DNA of 63,328 nt from Candidatus Desantisbacteria bacterium CG1_02_38_46 (GTDB lineage: Bacteria > Desantisbacteria > UBA1551 > UBA1559). The notes under the pieces are model-generated. The model saw only the letters and a list, made by a program, of their open reading frames with translations. It did not search any database and was not told where the DNA came from. Shown here piece by piece: positions 44,187 to 53,412 of this stretch (positions are counted from its first letter, which is position 1; each line of letters opens with the position of its first letter). The stretch spans positions 1 to 63,328 of the forward strand of contig MNUO01000005.1 of NCBI GenBank assembly GCA_001871015.1, written 5' to 3'. The translations under genes and the position numbers were made by a program.

Positions 44187-45359
44187 ATGGCTAAAAAAGT
44201 GAATGTAGCTTTAATCGGTTATAAGTTTATGGGAAAGGCGCACAGTCGGGCATATCGGGATGCAGATATGTTTTTCAGTCCAGATGCCCAGCCTGTGCTT
44301 AAAGTTTTATGTGGACGCAACCAGACAGATGTAAAAGCAGCAGCTGCAAAATTTGGCTGGCAGGAATATGAAACATCCTGGGAAAAAGTAGTTGTGCGAG
44401 AGGATATCGATTTAATTGATATTTCCACTCCGCCAGGAATGCACGCGCCAATAGCAATAGCGGCAGCAAAAGCAGGAAAACATATATTCTGTGAAAAGCC
44501 ACTTGCATTAACATTGATAGATGGAAAAGCTATGTTAGACGCAGCAAACAAGGCCGGCGTTAAACACATGATTGGTTTTAATTATCGAAGAGTGCCAGCA
44601 ATTGTACTTGCAAAGAAATTGCTCGAAAAAGGGAAGATTGGAAGAATATACCATTTTCGTGCAGTATATCTACAGGATTGGATTGTTGACCCGGATTTCC
44701 CGCTGAACTGGAGATTGGAAAAAGAACAGGCGGGTTCTGGTGCATTAAGTGACCTCGGTGCACATTTAATTGACCTGTGCCGTTTTCTAATTGGTGAAGA
44801 AGTTGGTGAAATTGAAAGCGTTGTAGGTATTACAGAAACTTTTGTTAAAGAAAGACCCAGGTCAATCACAAGTGATGGAGTTACAAGCGTAACAAAAGCA
44901 GAAGGGAAGGGGAAAGTTACTGTTGACGATGCTGCGATTTTCCTGGCAAGATTTACAAAAGTGGATACTCTTGCTTCTTTTGAAGCAACCCGATTTGCAA
45001 ACGGACACAAGAATACAAATTGCATTGAGATAAACGGAAGTGAAGGAAGCTTAATATTCAACCTTGAGAGATTAAATGAATTGCAGTTTTTCTCAAGGAA
45101 AGACCCTGACTATGCGAGAGGATTTAAAACAATTCTCGTAACAGAACCCAATCATCCTTATATTGCTGGCTGGTGGCCACCAGGGCACACGATCGGCTGG
45201 GAGCATACTTTTGTCCATGAAGTTTATGACCTGATGAATTGTATTGCCAGGAATAAACCAGCTGAACCAAACTTTCTTGACGGATATAAATGTCAGTTAG
45301 TTTTAGATACTGTTGAACGTTCTATCCAGGAAGGAAAGTGGGTTAAAGTTGGGAGTTGA
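44187..45359 (+). CDS. Gfo/Idh/MocA-family oxidoreductase (intact)
   Basis: The 390-residue protein has the NAD fold (VALIGYKFMGKAHSRAY), the family motif FCEKPLALT near 97, and the C-terminal substrate domain (GALSDLGAHLIDLCRFL near 193). It oxidises or reduces a sugar or cyclitol; the substrate is unknown. It starts 24 bases after folD after taggagg. Sugar-related genes follow (GH106-like glycosidase and MFS transporter), so a role in sugar use is plausible. Confidence 0.9.
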   Translation: MAKKVNVALIGYKFMGKAHSRAYRDADMFFSPDAQPVLKVLCGRNQTDVKAAAAKFGWQEYETSWEKVVVREDIDLIDISTPPGMHAPIAIAAAKAGKHIFCEKPLALTLIDGKAMLDAANKAGVKHMIGFNYRRVPAIVLAKKLLEKGKIGRIYHFRAVYLQDWIVDPDFPLNWRLEKEQAGSGALSDLGAHLIDLCRFLIGEEVGEIESVVGITETFVKERPRSITSDGVTSVTKAEGKGKVTVDDAAIFLARFTKVDTLASFEATRFANGHKNTNCIEINGSEGSLIFNLERLNELQFFSRKDPDYARGFKTILVTEPNHPYIAGWWPPGHTIGWEHTFVHEVYDLMNCIARNKPAEPNFLDGYKCQLVLDTVERSIQEGKWVKVGS

Positions 45360-45364
45360 AAGTA

Positions 45365-45463
45365 ATGTATTATCTGAAACACGATTTTATCCCTGTGGGA
45401 TACCAGAAAGACCACTTTTTTGCAGGTGTGGACGAAATAATTCTGGACAGATTTTTGAAATGA
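45365..45463 (+). CDS. Possible very small protein before the DUF2283 gene
   Basis: An ATG at 45365 opens 32 codons (MYYLKHDFIPVGYQKDHFF and on) ending at 45463. A ribosome site is weak and the frame is short, so it may be noise or the remnant of a longer gene. It is reported because DUF2283 genes often have a small upstream partner, and it stops just before the DUF2283 start. Confidence 0.25.
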   Translation: MYYLKHDFIPVGYQKDHFFAGVDEIILDRFLK

Positions 45464-45474
45464 GAGGTAATATT

Positions 45475-45786
45475 ATGGCCAAAATAGCGATAGCGGAGAA
45501 TGTTATATCTGAAATCTATGAAGCGACTCCTCATTTATTGAAGTTTCCTGAAACAAAAATGTGCATAGATTATGATAAAGAAGCAGATACGCTTTATATT
45601 AGTTTCAGACGACCTCAGAAAGCGACTGAGTCAGTTATGCTAAAAGATAAAGGATTGCTTGTGCGGTATAAAGATAACCAACTCGTTGGAATAACTGTGT
45701 TAGATGCTTCAAAGAAAATACATAGAACAGAAATAAAAATTGAGGAACCGAAGGTCACATATAAAATCCACAAAAGAAAGAAATAG
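45475..45786 (+). CDS. DUF2283-like protein
   Basis: The 103-residue protein has the DUF2283 core (CIDYDKEADTLYISFRRPQK) after a 30-residue N-terminal extension (MAKIAIAENVISEIYEA). I start at ATG 45475 with gagaggt upstream; the open frame reaches back to 45313 in the oxidoreductase gene. It is the second DUF2283 member in the window after 3205. Role unknown; it may belong with a mobile toxin-antitoxin unit. Confidence 0.75.
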   Translation: MAKIAIAENVISEIYEATPHLLKFPETKMCIDYDKEADTLYISFRRPQKATESVMLKDKGLLVRYKDNQLVGITVLDASKKIHRTEIKIEEPKVTYKIHKRKK

Positions 45787-45794
45787 GGTGAACT

Positions 45795-47351
45795 ATGGTT
45801 AAATTATATGATACGACATTAAGAGATGGGGCACAAGGGGAGGGGGTTTCATTTTCCCTCGAGGATAAATTGAAGGTTACAAAAAAACTTGACAGTCTGG
45901 GGATTCATTATATTGAGGGTGGATGGCCCGGTTCAAACCCCAAAGACATTAGTTTTTTTCAGAAAGTAAAGTCCTTGCACCTTAAAAATTCAACAATTGT
46001 CAGTTTTGGCAGCACCAGAAAACCACATAAAAAAGCAGAAGATGACCTAAATTTGCAAATGCTTATCCGCAGTGGCACAGATACCGTAACTATTTTTGGC
46101 AAATCCTGGATTCTGCATGTCAAGAATGTGCTAAAAACAACTCCAGAGGAAAATTTGAAAATGATTTCTGACTCAATTACTTTCCTAAAAACAAAGGTAA
46201 CAGAAGTTTTTTATGACGCTGAACATTTCTTTGATGGATATAAAAACAACCCTGATTATGCAATCAAAACTTTGAAGGAAGCCCAGGATGCCGGTGCTAA
46301 TCTGATTGTTCTCTGTGATACTAACGGCGGCACAATGCCAGACGAAGTTAAAAATATAATAAAGGAAGTAAGAAGAGTAATAAAAGGAGCTCTGGGCATC
46401 CATACTCATAATGATGCTGAAATGGCCGTGGCTAACACTATTGTAGCAGTGAAGGAAGGTGCTACTCAGGTCCAGGGAACAATTAACGGCTACGGTGAGA
46501 GATGCGGCAATGCTAATCTTTGCTCCATTATTCCTAATCTTAAATTCAAATTAGGTATTGACTGTCTTCCTGATAAATCACTATCAATGCTTGCCGAAGT
46601 TTCCCACTATGTTGCAGAGATAGCCAATCTTATTCCACAGGCAAACCAACCCTATGTAGGAATGAGTGCTTTCGCTCACAAGGGAGGAGTGCATATTGAT
46701 GCAATTCAAAAGCATCCTTTGAGCTATGAACACATCTCACCTGAGAAAGTCGGAAACAGACGCAGAATTCTTGTCTCGGAGCTATCCGGGAAAAGCAGCA
46801 TTCTATACAAAGCAGAAGAGCTTGGTCTTGACCTTAAGAAAGATGAAGAAAAAATAAAGAAAGTCCTGAAAACACTTAAGAATCTTGAACACCAGGGTTA
46901 TCAATTTGAAGGTGCGGAGGGTTCATTCGAACTGTTAGTGAAAAAAATTGTCGGGCGATACAAAAAAACTTTTAATCTTAAAGGCTTCAGAATTGTCGTA
47001 GAAAAACGGGATGGCAAAATGGTTTCTGAAGCAACAATCAGATTGACTGTAAAAGGTAAAGAGGAACATACAGCAGCGTTGGGCGATGGCCCGGTGAATG
47101 CACTTGACAATGCATTGCGAAAAGCTCTGGAGGAGTTCTATCCAGTGCTTAAAGAAATGCACCTGACAGATTACAAAGTTCGTATTTTAAATCCTGAAAC
47201 CGGAACAAAGGCGGTGACGCGTGTACTTATTGAATCCAGCGATAAAAAAAATACCTGGGGAACAGTGGGAGTATCAGAAAATATTATTGAAGCGTCCTGG
47301 AAGGCATTGGTAGATAGCATTGAATTTAAACTGTCGAAGGAAAAAAAATGA
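45795..47351 (+). CDS. cimA: Citramalate synthase
   Basis: The 518-residue protein belongs to the LeuA/homocitrate synthase family ([36 protein letters not shown] with the metal His residues, and [14 protein letters not shown]). The C-terminal regulatory domain is present (about 420-518). The exact N-terminus ([17 protein letters not shown]) and length fit the CimA subgroup, which makes citramalate from pyruvate and acetyl-CoA for isoleucine synthesis, rather than LeuA. Regulation by isoleucine is expected for the family. Confidence 0.88.
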   Translation: MVKLYDTTLRDGAQGEGVSFSLEDKLKVTKKLDSLGIHYIEGGWPGSNPKDISFFQKVKSLHLKNSTIVSFGSTRKPHKKAEDDLNLQMLIRSGTDTVTIFGKSWILHVKNVLKTTPEENLKMISDSITFLKTKVTEVFYDAEHFFDGYKNNPDYAIKTLKEAQDAGANLIVLCDTNGGTMPDEVKNIIKEVRRVIKGALGIHTHNDAEMAVANTIVAVKEGATQVQGTINGYGERCGNANLCSIIPNLKFKLGIDCLPDKSLSMLAEVSHYVAEIANLIPQANQPYVGMSAFAHKGGVHIDAIQKHPLSYEHISPEKVGNRRRILVSELSGKSSILYKAEELGLDLKKDEEKIKKVLKTLKNLEHQGYQFEGAEGSFELLVKKIVGRYKKTFNLKGFRIVVEKRDGKMVSEATIRLTVKGKEEHTAALGDGPVNALDNALRKALEEFYPVLKEMHLTDYKVRILNPETGTKAVTRVLIESSDKKNTWGTVGVSENIIEASWKALVDSIEFKLSKEKK

Positions 47352-47392
47352 AAGATTGAAATACAATCCTGCTATGAACTATTTTTCGAGTA

Positions 47393-47415
47393 AAAATAGT
47401 GTCTGTCCCTATTTT
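47393..47415. repeat. R4 palindrome upstream of the glycosidase gene
   Basis: AAAATAG and CTATTTT (7 bp each) flank tgtctgtcc, whose reverse complement is ggacagaca, similar to the ggggacag motif of R4. It lies between cimA and the GH106-like start. Confidence 0.55.
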
Positions 47416-47427
47416 GGGGAGGAAGAA

Positions 47428-50400
47428 ATGGCTGAAAATATCAAAAAGGGATTCAAGAACCCTGGAAAGGAATTCAGGGGAGCACCATTCTGGTCCTGGA
47501 ACGATGACCTGGAGGATAAGGAACTGGTCAGGCAGATTAAGGAGATGGACGAAAAAGGGTGGGGTGGATTCTTTATGCATTCCCGCATAGGGCTTATTAC
47601 TCCCTATCTTTCAAAAGAATGGATGGATAGAATAAAAACCTGCGTGCGCGAGGCAAAAAAGAGAGGAATGAGTGCGTGGCTTTATGATGAAGACCGCTGG
47701 CCAAGCGGATTTGCTGGCGGAATTGTTCCTGCAAAAGGACAGGAATACCGTATAAAAGGGCTGGAGTGTACTATTGTCCAAACGGATCCCCCTGGGAAAG
47801 GAGAACAGGTAAGCGCAAAAATGATTTATGATAGGAACAGTCCATGGTATAACAATTATTCGTATCCGGACACAATGAATCCAAAGGCAGTGAATGCTTT
47901 CATAGAAAGTACCTACGAAGCATATTACAAAGAAGTAGGTAGCGAGTTTGGGAAATCAGTACCCGGTATTTTTACTGATGAACCAAATTACTTCCGATTT
48001 CAACCATTTAGACTGCTTGATGAAAAGAAGAAGGTTTGTATAATTCCCTGGACAGATGATTTTCCTAAATACTTCCACGGGAAAAAGGGATATGAAATAA
48101 TGGAAAAACTTCCTTTGCTCTTCATTGAAAAAGAAGGTTTTGAAAAGGTGCGATACGATTACTGGGAGACTGCTACAGACCTTTTTCTTGAGGTTTATTC
48201 AAAAGGTCTTTATGGCTGGTGCGAGGAACACAATTTGCGTTACACTGGACATTATTTGTGTGAAGATACTTTTAATAGTCAGATTCTTTGCATTGGAGCA
48301 GCAATGCCACATTATGAATATATGCATGTGCCTGGGATTGACCACCTCTGTCGTAATATAGGAAATATTATGACGCCAAAACAATGTTCAAGCGTTGCGC
48401 ATCAACTCGGTAAGGAGAGGGTGCTCTCTGAAACCTATGGTTGTAGTGGGCAGAATTTTTCATTTGTTGGCAGGAAGTGGATAGGGGACTGGGAGTTTGT
48501 GTTAGGAATTAATTTTTTAAATCATCACCTTTCTCTTTATTCAATGAAGGGGTGTCGCAAGCGCGATTATCCACCAAATATTTATTACCAGCAACCCTGG
48601 TGGAAATACAATAATGTAATAGAAGATTATTTCACACGGCTCTCTTATATACTTACAAGAGGAAAACACAAATGTGATATTCTGGTTATTCATACCATCG
48701 GGAGTGCATGGGCAGCATATAAAAGTTCAGATACAAAAACCTGCGACGATTTCAGTGATGCTTTTGACCGATTAAGTCTGGATTTATGTGCAATTCAAAG
48801 AGATTATGACTATGGAGATGAAAAACTTATGGAGAAGTATGCCAGACTTGCCTGGGTAGAAGTGCAGGGAGAAGGTACATTTAAAAAAAGGCTACCAAGA
48901 ATTCAGGTGGGTGAATCTGTATATGAAGTTGTTATAATTCCTCCTGCATTGACATTAAGAAAAAATACCTTCAGGTTGCTCAAAAATTTTGTAGATGCTG
49001 GAGGTAAAGTTGTTGCAGTTGAACCCATTCCTACAATGGTAGATTGCCAGGATTCTTCTGATTTAAAGGAGTTTATTAGCAGTATTAAAGTAATTCCAGC
49101 TAACAGAGACAGTATTAAAGTAGTATTAGATGAAATATTGGAGCCGCAAGTAATACTTACTAACAGGAAAAAAGCAGGGGTTTCGGCTATTTATTACCAG
49201 TACAGAGTTGCAGGTGATAGAGATATCTATTTCTTTTGCAATACTGACCAGGAAAAGGAGTACAACACTGTAGTAAAACTAAAATCATCAGGAAAAGTTG
49301 AGGAGTGGGATTTGTTTACTGGTAATATCAGGGAAATTCCCTTTCAGAAAAGTAGCGGCCCCACCGCTTGTCTGCAACAAGCAGACGGCGGGGCAAGTAA
49401 AGGTAAGCACATTCAGATTGAACTGAATTTTCCTCCTGCCGGTTCCCATCTTATTACCATAGAAAGAGGTAAGACTTCTTTGAAACAAATTTTAGAGAAG
49501 ATAATTCCACATTTAGACAGAAAGATAAAAGAAACAAAAATCAGATTTAGTGACGAATGGGGATACGAAAGAAAAGATGTGAACGCCCTTACTCTGGATT
49601 ACTGCAGATACAGGATTGGCAATGAAACAAAATGGAGTGGTATGACTCCAATCTGGAAGGTGCAGAGGATGGCAGAAGAAAAAATCAATCAGAAAGAATG
49701 TAGCACTGCGATTTATCGCACAAATACTCAAAAAGTCAAAGTTGAAATGCAACTAAATTTCCAGATAGACTATGAATTGCAGGAAAAATCAAGGATATTC
49801 CTGGTGCTGGAAAATCCAACAATTTATAAAATAAAGATAAATGGCAAGACCGTAGATTATCAGGATATTGGATACTGGCTGGACATTTCCTTCAAAAAAA
49901 TTAACATCCTGCCTTTTGTAAAAAAGGGTGAAAATATAATTGAATTATCCTGTCAGTTTAAGAGTCCAATGAAACCCAATACGATGATTTATGTAAAAGA
50001 TGGTGTAGAACTTGAATCCTGTTATATTGTTGGTGACTTCGGAGTAGAACACAGAGACCGCAAGGAGTTTAAACTAATTCCAGAAAGAGAAAAATTATTG
50101 ACTGGTGATTTAGTTGACCAGGGTTATCCGTTCTTTACCGGAACCATTGCGCTGAGCCAGACAGTAAATATAAATAAGGAAAAGGGCAGGAGATATAATT
50201 TTGAATTTAACAGGTTAAATGCAATTGTTACACATGTGTTTATAAACGGCAAATCTGCCGGTTTAATGATTTTTCCTCCTTTTAAATTGGATGTGACAAA
50301 TTTACTTAAGAATGGGGAGAATAAAATTACCCTTGAACTGGTTCACAGCTTGCACAATCTGTTAGGTCCGCATCACAAACAAGGGGAATTGCTCAGCGTT

Positions 50401-50487
50401 GGCCCAGGAGATTTCACTGACGAAGGTGGTTGGAGTGGCGCAAACTGGCACAATGATTACTTTTTTGTAAAATATGGCATTGAATAA
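47428..50487 (+). CDS. Glycoside hydrolase, GH106-like
   Basis: The 1019-residue protein begins with a family-type start (FRGAPFWSWNDDLEDKELVRQI, GWGGFFMHSRIGL) and a long catalytic part with FTDEPNYF (near 183) and SETYGCSG (near 333). C-terminal beta-sandwich domains are likely (from about 700). It resembles alpha-L-rhamnosidases of GH106. No signal peptide is evident, so it may act in the cytoplasm. I start at ATG 47428 after ggggagg. A GC-rich palindrome is inserted near residue 645. Confidence 0.8.
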   Translation: MAENIKKGFKNPGKEFRGAPFWSWNDDLEDKELVRQIKEMDEKGWGGFFMHSRIGLITPYLSKEWMDRIKTCVREAKKRGMSAWLYDEDRWPSGFAGGIVPAKGQEYRIKGLECTIVQTDPPGKGEQVSAKMIYDRNSPWYNNYSYPDTMNPKAVNAFIESTYEAYYKEVGSEFGKSVPGIFTDEPNYFRFQPFRLLDEKKKVCIIPWTDDFPKYFHGKKGYEIMEKLPLLFIEKEGFEKVRYDYWETATDLFLEVYSKGLYGWCEEHNLRYTGHYLCEDTFNSQILCIGAAMPHYEYMHVPGIDHLCRNIGNIMTPKQCSSVAHQLGKERVLSETYGCSGQNFSFVGRKWIGDWEFVLGINFLNHHLSLYSMKGCRKRDYPPNIYYQQPWWKYNNVIEDYFTRLSYILTRGKHKCDILVIHTIGSAWAAYKSSDTKTCDDFSDAFDRLSLDLCAIQRDYDYGDEKLMEKYARLAWVEVQGEGTFKKRLPRIQVGESVYEVVIIPPALTLRKNTFRLLKNFVDAGGKVVAVEPIPTMVDCQDSSDLKEFISSIKVIPANRDSIKVVLDEILEPQVILTNRKKAGVSAIYYQYRVAGDRDIYFFCNTDQEKEYNTVVKLKSSGKVEEWDLFTGNIREIPFQKSSGPTACLQQADGGASKGKHIQIELNFPPAGSHLITIERGKTSLKQILEKIIPHLDRKIKETKIRFSDEWGYERKDVNALTLDYCRYRIGNETKWSGMTPIWKVQRMAEEKINQKECSTAIYRTNTQKVKVEMQLNFQIDYELQEKSRIFLVLENPTIYKIKINGKTVDYQDIGYWLDISFKKINILPFVKKGENIIELSCQFKSPMKPNTMIYVKDGVELESCYIVGDFGVEHRDRKEFKLIPEREKLLTGDLVDQGYPFFTGTIALSQTVNINKEKGRRYNFEFNRLNAIVTHVFINGKSAGLMIFPPFKLDVTNLLKNGENKITLELVHSLHNLLGPHHKQGELLSVGPGDFTDEGGWSGANWHNDYFFVKYGIE
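49358..49394. repeat. GC-rich palindrome inside the glycosidase gene
   Basis: Outer arms GCCCC/GGGGC and inner arms GTCTGC/GCAGAC enclose AACAA. The 37-base segment encodes a low-complexity loop (SGPTACLQQADGGAS) and is richer in G+C than the surrounding gene. It keeps the frame open, like the insertion in the gltA-like gene. Confidence 0.65.
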
Positions 50488-51646
50488 AGAAATTTTCTTT
50501 TATGTTGCTTCATTTCTTGCAGATGTGGGAATAGGTATATTAATTATAGCAGTTCCCCTTGTAGCTATAAAAACAGGCGCAAGTCCTTTTGCATTAGGGC
50601 TTATTGGTTTTTTCTTTTCTCTTTTCTATTTTTCTCTTTCTTACTTATTTGGACGAGTTGCAGACAAGAAAGGTTCGTTTGCCCTTACAATTACAGGATG
50701 CGTTATTGTTTTATTTGTGTCACCTATTTTTCTTTTTTCAGTTCCCATTGTCTATATTTTTGTCCTTATGGGATTAATGGGAGCTGGAATGGCAATGTTC
50801 TGGTCTCCCATTGAAGCATGGATTGCAAAAGTATCGGATAATTTACCTAAGTCATTGGGATACTTCAATATTTCCTGGTGTGCAGGTATTTCGGTAGGCT
50901 CTCTTATGGGTGGAGTTCTTTTTGAAATAAATTGGCGCCTTCCTTTCATATTTACTGCATTATTCTCTTTGATTACAATATTTTTCTTATATTATTGTCC
51001 CAGGGCTTTATTGACGCCCATTCTTCAGAATGTAATAGAAAAAAAGACGGATAAACTTGAGAATCCTTTTATTTTAGTTGCATGGATTGGAAATTTCATC
51101 GCCTGGTTCGGCATTGGAACAATAAGGTATTTATTTCCTAAACTCGCTGTAAGTTTAGGTATTACGCCTTTTATCCTTGGTGTATTAATGTTTCTTCTGA
51201 CTGGAATTCAGGCTTTTATTTCATACGTATTGGGGCGTATTTCTAAATGGCACGATCGTTTTAATTTTCTTATTTTTGCGCAGATATTAATGGGCATTGG
51301 TTTTCTAATTCCCTATTTCGCAAGTTCTACTTTAATGTTTTTTTGTGCATTTACGCTGATAGGTGTTGGAATAGGCGTTGTTTATTTTTTCAGTATTTAT
51401 TATAGTCTTGCAGCAGGACATTCCATGGGTGAGAGGGGTGGAGTACATGAAGCACTGGTGGGATTGGGAGGATTGGTTGGTCCATTAATGGGAGGTATAG
51501 TCGCTCAGAATTTTAATATCAGAGCGCCCTTTTTATTGTGCACTATGATGATGTTAGGCGGAATAGTCATTGAAAAAATTATTATGAAAAATAGGGACAG
51601 CGACCATTTTATAATGGACGAGCAGAAAACTGCAAATATTTCTTGA
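50474..51646 (+). CDS. MFS transporter
   Basis: The 390-residue protein has 12 hydrophobic segments and the typical loop after helix 2 (LFGRVADKKGSFALTITG). The gene overlaps the glycosidase by 14 bases, so it probably imports the substrate or product of that enzyme. The last 20 residues (NRDSDHFIMDEQKTANIS) are coded by repeat-like DNA (aaaaatagggacag). The substrate is unknown. Confidence 0.88.
   Translation: MALNKEIFFYVASFLADVGIGILIIAVPLVAIKTGASPFALGLIGFFFSLFYFSLSYLFGRVADKKGSFALTITGCVIVLFVSPIFLFSVPIVYIFVLMGLMGAGMAMFWSPIEAWIAKVSDNLPKSLGYFNISWCAGISVGSLMGGVLFEINWRLPFIFTALFSLITIFFLYYCPRALLTPILQNVIEKKTDKLENPFILVAWIGNFIAWFGIGTIRYLFPKLAVSLGITPFILGVLMFLLTGIQAFISYVLGRISKWHDRFNFLIFAQILMGIGFLIPYFASSTLMFFCAFTLIGVGIGVVYFFSIYYSLAAGHSMGERGGVHEALVGLGGLVGPLMGGIVAQNFNIRAPFLLCTMMMLGGIVIEKIIMKNRDSDHFIMDEQKTANIS
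51587..51610. repeat. R4 element in the 3' end of the MFS gene
   Basis: aaaaatagggacagcgacca followed by tttt resembles the R4 elements at 12317, 35338 and 47393. It lies inside the coding frame and gives the transporter its hydrophilic tail. Confidence 0.6.
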
Positions 51647-51671
51647 CTTTTCCGACGAAGTGTGATATAAT
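51643..51671 (+). promoter_or_regulatory. Sigma-70 promoter of the HEPN-nucleotidyltransferase pair
   Basis: TTGACT (51643-51648) and TATAAT (51666-51671), 17 bases apart. The -35 box overlaps the stop codon of the MFS gene. Transcription would begin about 40 bases before the HEPN start. Confidence 0.8.
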
Positions 51672-51721
51672 TATAATAAATCAAGCCTCTACAATTTGAT
51701 GTTAGCTAAATAGTTACAAAT

Positions 51722-52114
51722 ATGAAATTTGATATAGAAAAAACAATATCTTATTGGCTTGAAGGATCAAAGTATGACTTGAGTGTTGCCGAAGCTCTCT
51801 ATGAAAAAGAGAAATATCCTTACGCTTTATTTATTGGACACCTATCATTGGAGAAATTATTAAAAGCACTTGTTGTTAAAGAGACTAAAAACCATGCACC
51901 AATTACTCATTCTCTTCCCTTGCTTGCAGAAAAGACGGGGTTAGAAATTCCAGAATCGATCACTATTAAACTTAGAAAATTTATGGAATTTTACTTTGAA
52001 CCCAGATACCCCAGAGAACGAAAAACTTTCTATATTAAATGTACCAAAAAATATACAAAAGAAAAATTAGATGAAATTAAGGAAGTGTACAAATGGTTAA
52101 AAAAAAAGTTATAA
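51722..52114 (+). CDS. HEPN-domain protein
   Basis: The 130-residue protein has the HEPN helix pair (YWLEGSKYDLSVAEALYEKE, FIGHLSLEKLLKALVVK) and a conserved YFEPRYPRE. HEPN proteins paired with a MNT nucleotidyltransferase are toxin RNases or partners of the transferase. The usual RNase motif R-x4-6-H is not present: all arginines lie C-terminal to the last histidine. It overlaps the next gene by 22 bases. Confidence 0.85.
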   Translation: MKFDIEKTISYWLEGSKYDLSVAEALYEKEKYPYALFIGHLSLEKLLKALVVKETKNHAPITHSLPLLAEKTGLEIPESITIKLRKFMEFYFEPRYPRERKTFYIKCTKKYTKEKLDEIKEVYKWLKKKL

Positions 52115-52413
52115 AAATCATAAAAGAGTTTGTAGGAGCAGTCAAAAAAGAAGGGATTAGGGTAGACAAAGTAATACTTTATGGTTCATATGCCAAGGGG
52201 AAAGAAAGAGAAGACAGTGATATCGATGTGGCTATTATCTCAAAAGATTTTGGGAAAGATACAGTAGAAGAGGGAGAGAAATTATTTGTAATTGCGGGAG
52301 ATGTTAATCCCCGTATAGAACCTCTTCCTATTTCTTTTAATTCTTACAAAAAAGACCTCTGGGTTCCCCTTATTTATGAAATTCGTAAAAAAGGAGTAGA
52401 GTTATTAGTATAA
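52093..52413 (+). CDS. MNT-type nucleotidyltransferase
   Basis: The 106-residue protein has the minimal nucleotidyltransferase motif VILYGSYAKGKEREDSDIDV (GS then DxD). MNT proteins often adenylylate their HEPN partner and so neutralise it. The gene overlaps the HEPN gene, a hallmark of this two-gene system. Confidence 0.87.
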   Translation: MVKKKVIKIIKEFVGAVKKEGIRVDKVILYGSYAKGKEREDSDIDVAIISKDFGKDTVEEGEKLFVIAGDVNPRIEPLPISFNSYKKDLWVPLIYEIRKKGVELLV

Positions 52414-52448
52414 AATACGGGATGCCGCATTAAAAAATCGGAAATGGG

Positions 52449-52490
52449 GACGGGTACCAACCGGGGTACCCACCCGGAGGGTGGGTCGGG
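52449..52490. repeat. R6 palindrome
   Basis: The core ACCCACCC-GGA-GGGTGGGT (52468-52486) is an 8-bp perfect stem with a 3-base loop, after gggtaccaaccggggtac. It lies in the gap before the PpiC gene and would be in the leader of its mRNA. Confidence 0.8.
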
Positions 52491-52521
52491 TAAGGATGGG
52501 GTAAATCGAAAGGAGAAATGG

Positions 52522-53412
52522 ATGAAGAAATTTTTAGTTGCTGTAGTGGTTATGGGGTTGAGTTTTTGTATTTATACAGGGGCAGTGGACGCAGCCGGGG
52601 CAAAATCAGGGAGTAAAACAAAAGAGAAAGTTGAGCCATGGGTTGCGAAAATTAATAATAAAGTAATAACCCTTGAGGAGTTCAATGGCAAATGGGACAG
52701 TATTCCTCCTCAGTATAAATACCAATACGGGTTATTTGGAGAAGATGGAAAAGAAAAATTGCTGGACACACTTATCAAAAATGAACTATTATACCAGGAA
52801 GCAGTTAGAAGGAAATTGGATAAGAAGGACGATGTTCGTCAGAGGGTTGAAGATTTAAAAAGACAGGTTATCGCTGAGGAACTTTTACGGGAGGAAATGA
52901 AAAAAATTGAAGTTAATGACACGGATGCAATTAACTATTACAATATGCATAGTGAAGAATTCGGTGAACCAGAAAAAGTCAGAGTGCGACATATACTTGC
53001 AAAAAGTGAAACAGAAGCACAATCTATAGCAGAAAAATTGAGCAAAGGAGAAGATTTTGCTAAATTAGCCCAGGAATATTCCATTGACCCTGGCACAAAA
53101 GATAAAGGTGGCGAACTTGGTTTTTTTGGCAGGGGACAGATGGTGCCTGAGTTTGAAGAAGCAGCATTTGCGTTGAAAATAGGTGAGAGAAGCAAACCTG
53201 TAAGCACGCCATATGGGTTCCATATCATTGAACTTGAAGAAAGGAAAGAGTCCACCAAAAAAACATATGAAGAAGTAAAAGAAGAAGCAAGGAATGCGAT
53301 ACTGCAGGAAAAACAGAGAAATCAGTTTGAAAAAATAATTAATACTCTCTACGGTTCGGCAAAAATTGAAAAGAAGATGGAATTATTGAAAACAGAGGAG
53401 AAGAAAAAGTGA
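52522..53412 (+). CDS. PpiC-type peptidyl-prolyl isomerase
   Basis: The 296-residue protein starts at ATG 52522 (aaaggag upstream), with a signal peptide (MKKFLVAVVVMGLSFCIYTGAVDA), a SurA_N-like helical part (about 45-150), and a parvulin domain near 150-240 (RVRHILAKSE, GGELGFFGRGQMVPEFEEAA, YGFHIIELEE). It folds outer-membrane or exported proteins. The open frame extends back to 52444 through the R6 repeat, which I reject as coding. It overlaps the next gene (GTGA). Confidence 0.93.
   Translation: MKKFLVAVVVMGLSFCIYTGAVDAAGAKSGSKTKEKVEPWVAKINNKVITLEEFNGKWDSIPPQYKYQYGLFGEDGKEKLLDTLIKNELLYQEAVRRKLDKKDDVRQRVEDLKRQVIAEELLREEMKKIEVNDTDAINYYNMHSEEFGEPEKVRVRHILAKSETEAQSIAEKLSKGEDFAKLAQEYSIDPGTKDKGGELGFFGRGQMVPEFEEAAFALKIGERSKPVSTPYGFHIIELEERKESTKKTYEEVKEEARNAILQEKQRNQFEKIINTLYGSAKIEKKMELLKTEEKKK

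Noticed and set aside
45313-45474. Longer DUF2283 protein starting at 45313
   Set aside because: The extension overlaps the oxidoreductase gene and has no family match; ATG 45475 has a ribosome site.
52444-52521. Longer PpiC N-terminus from 52444
   Set aside because: It would put 26 residues coded by the R6 repeat before a normal signal peptide.
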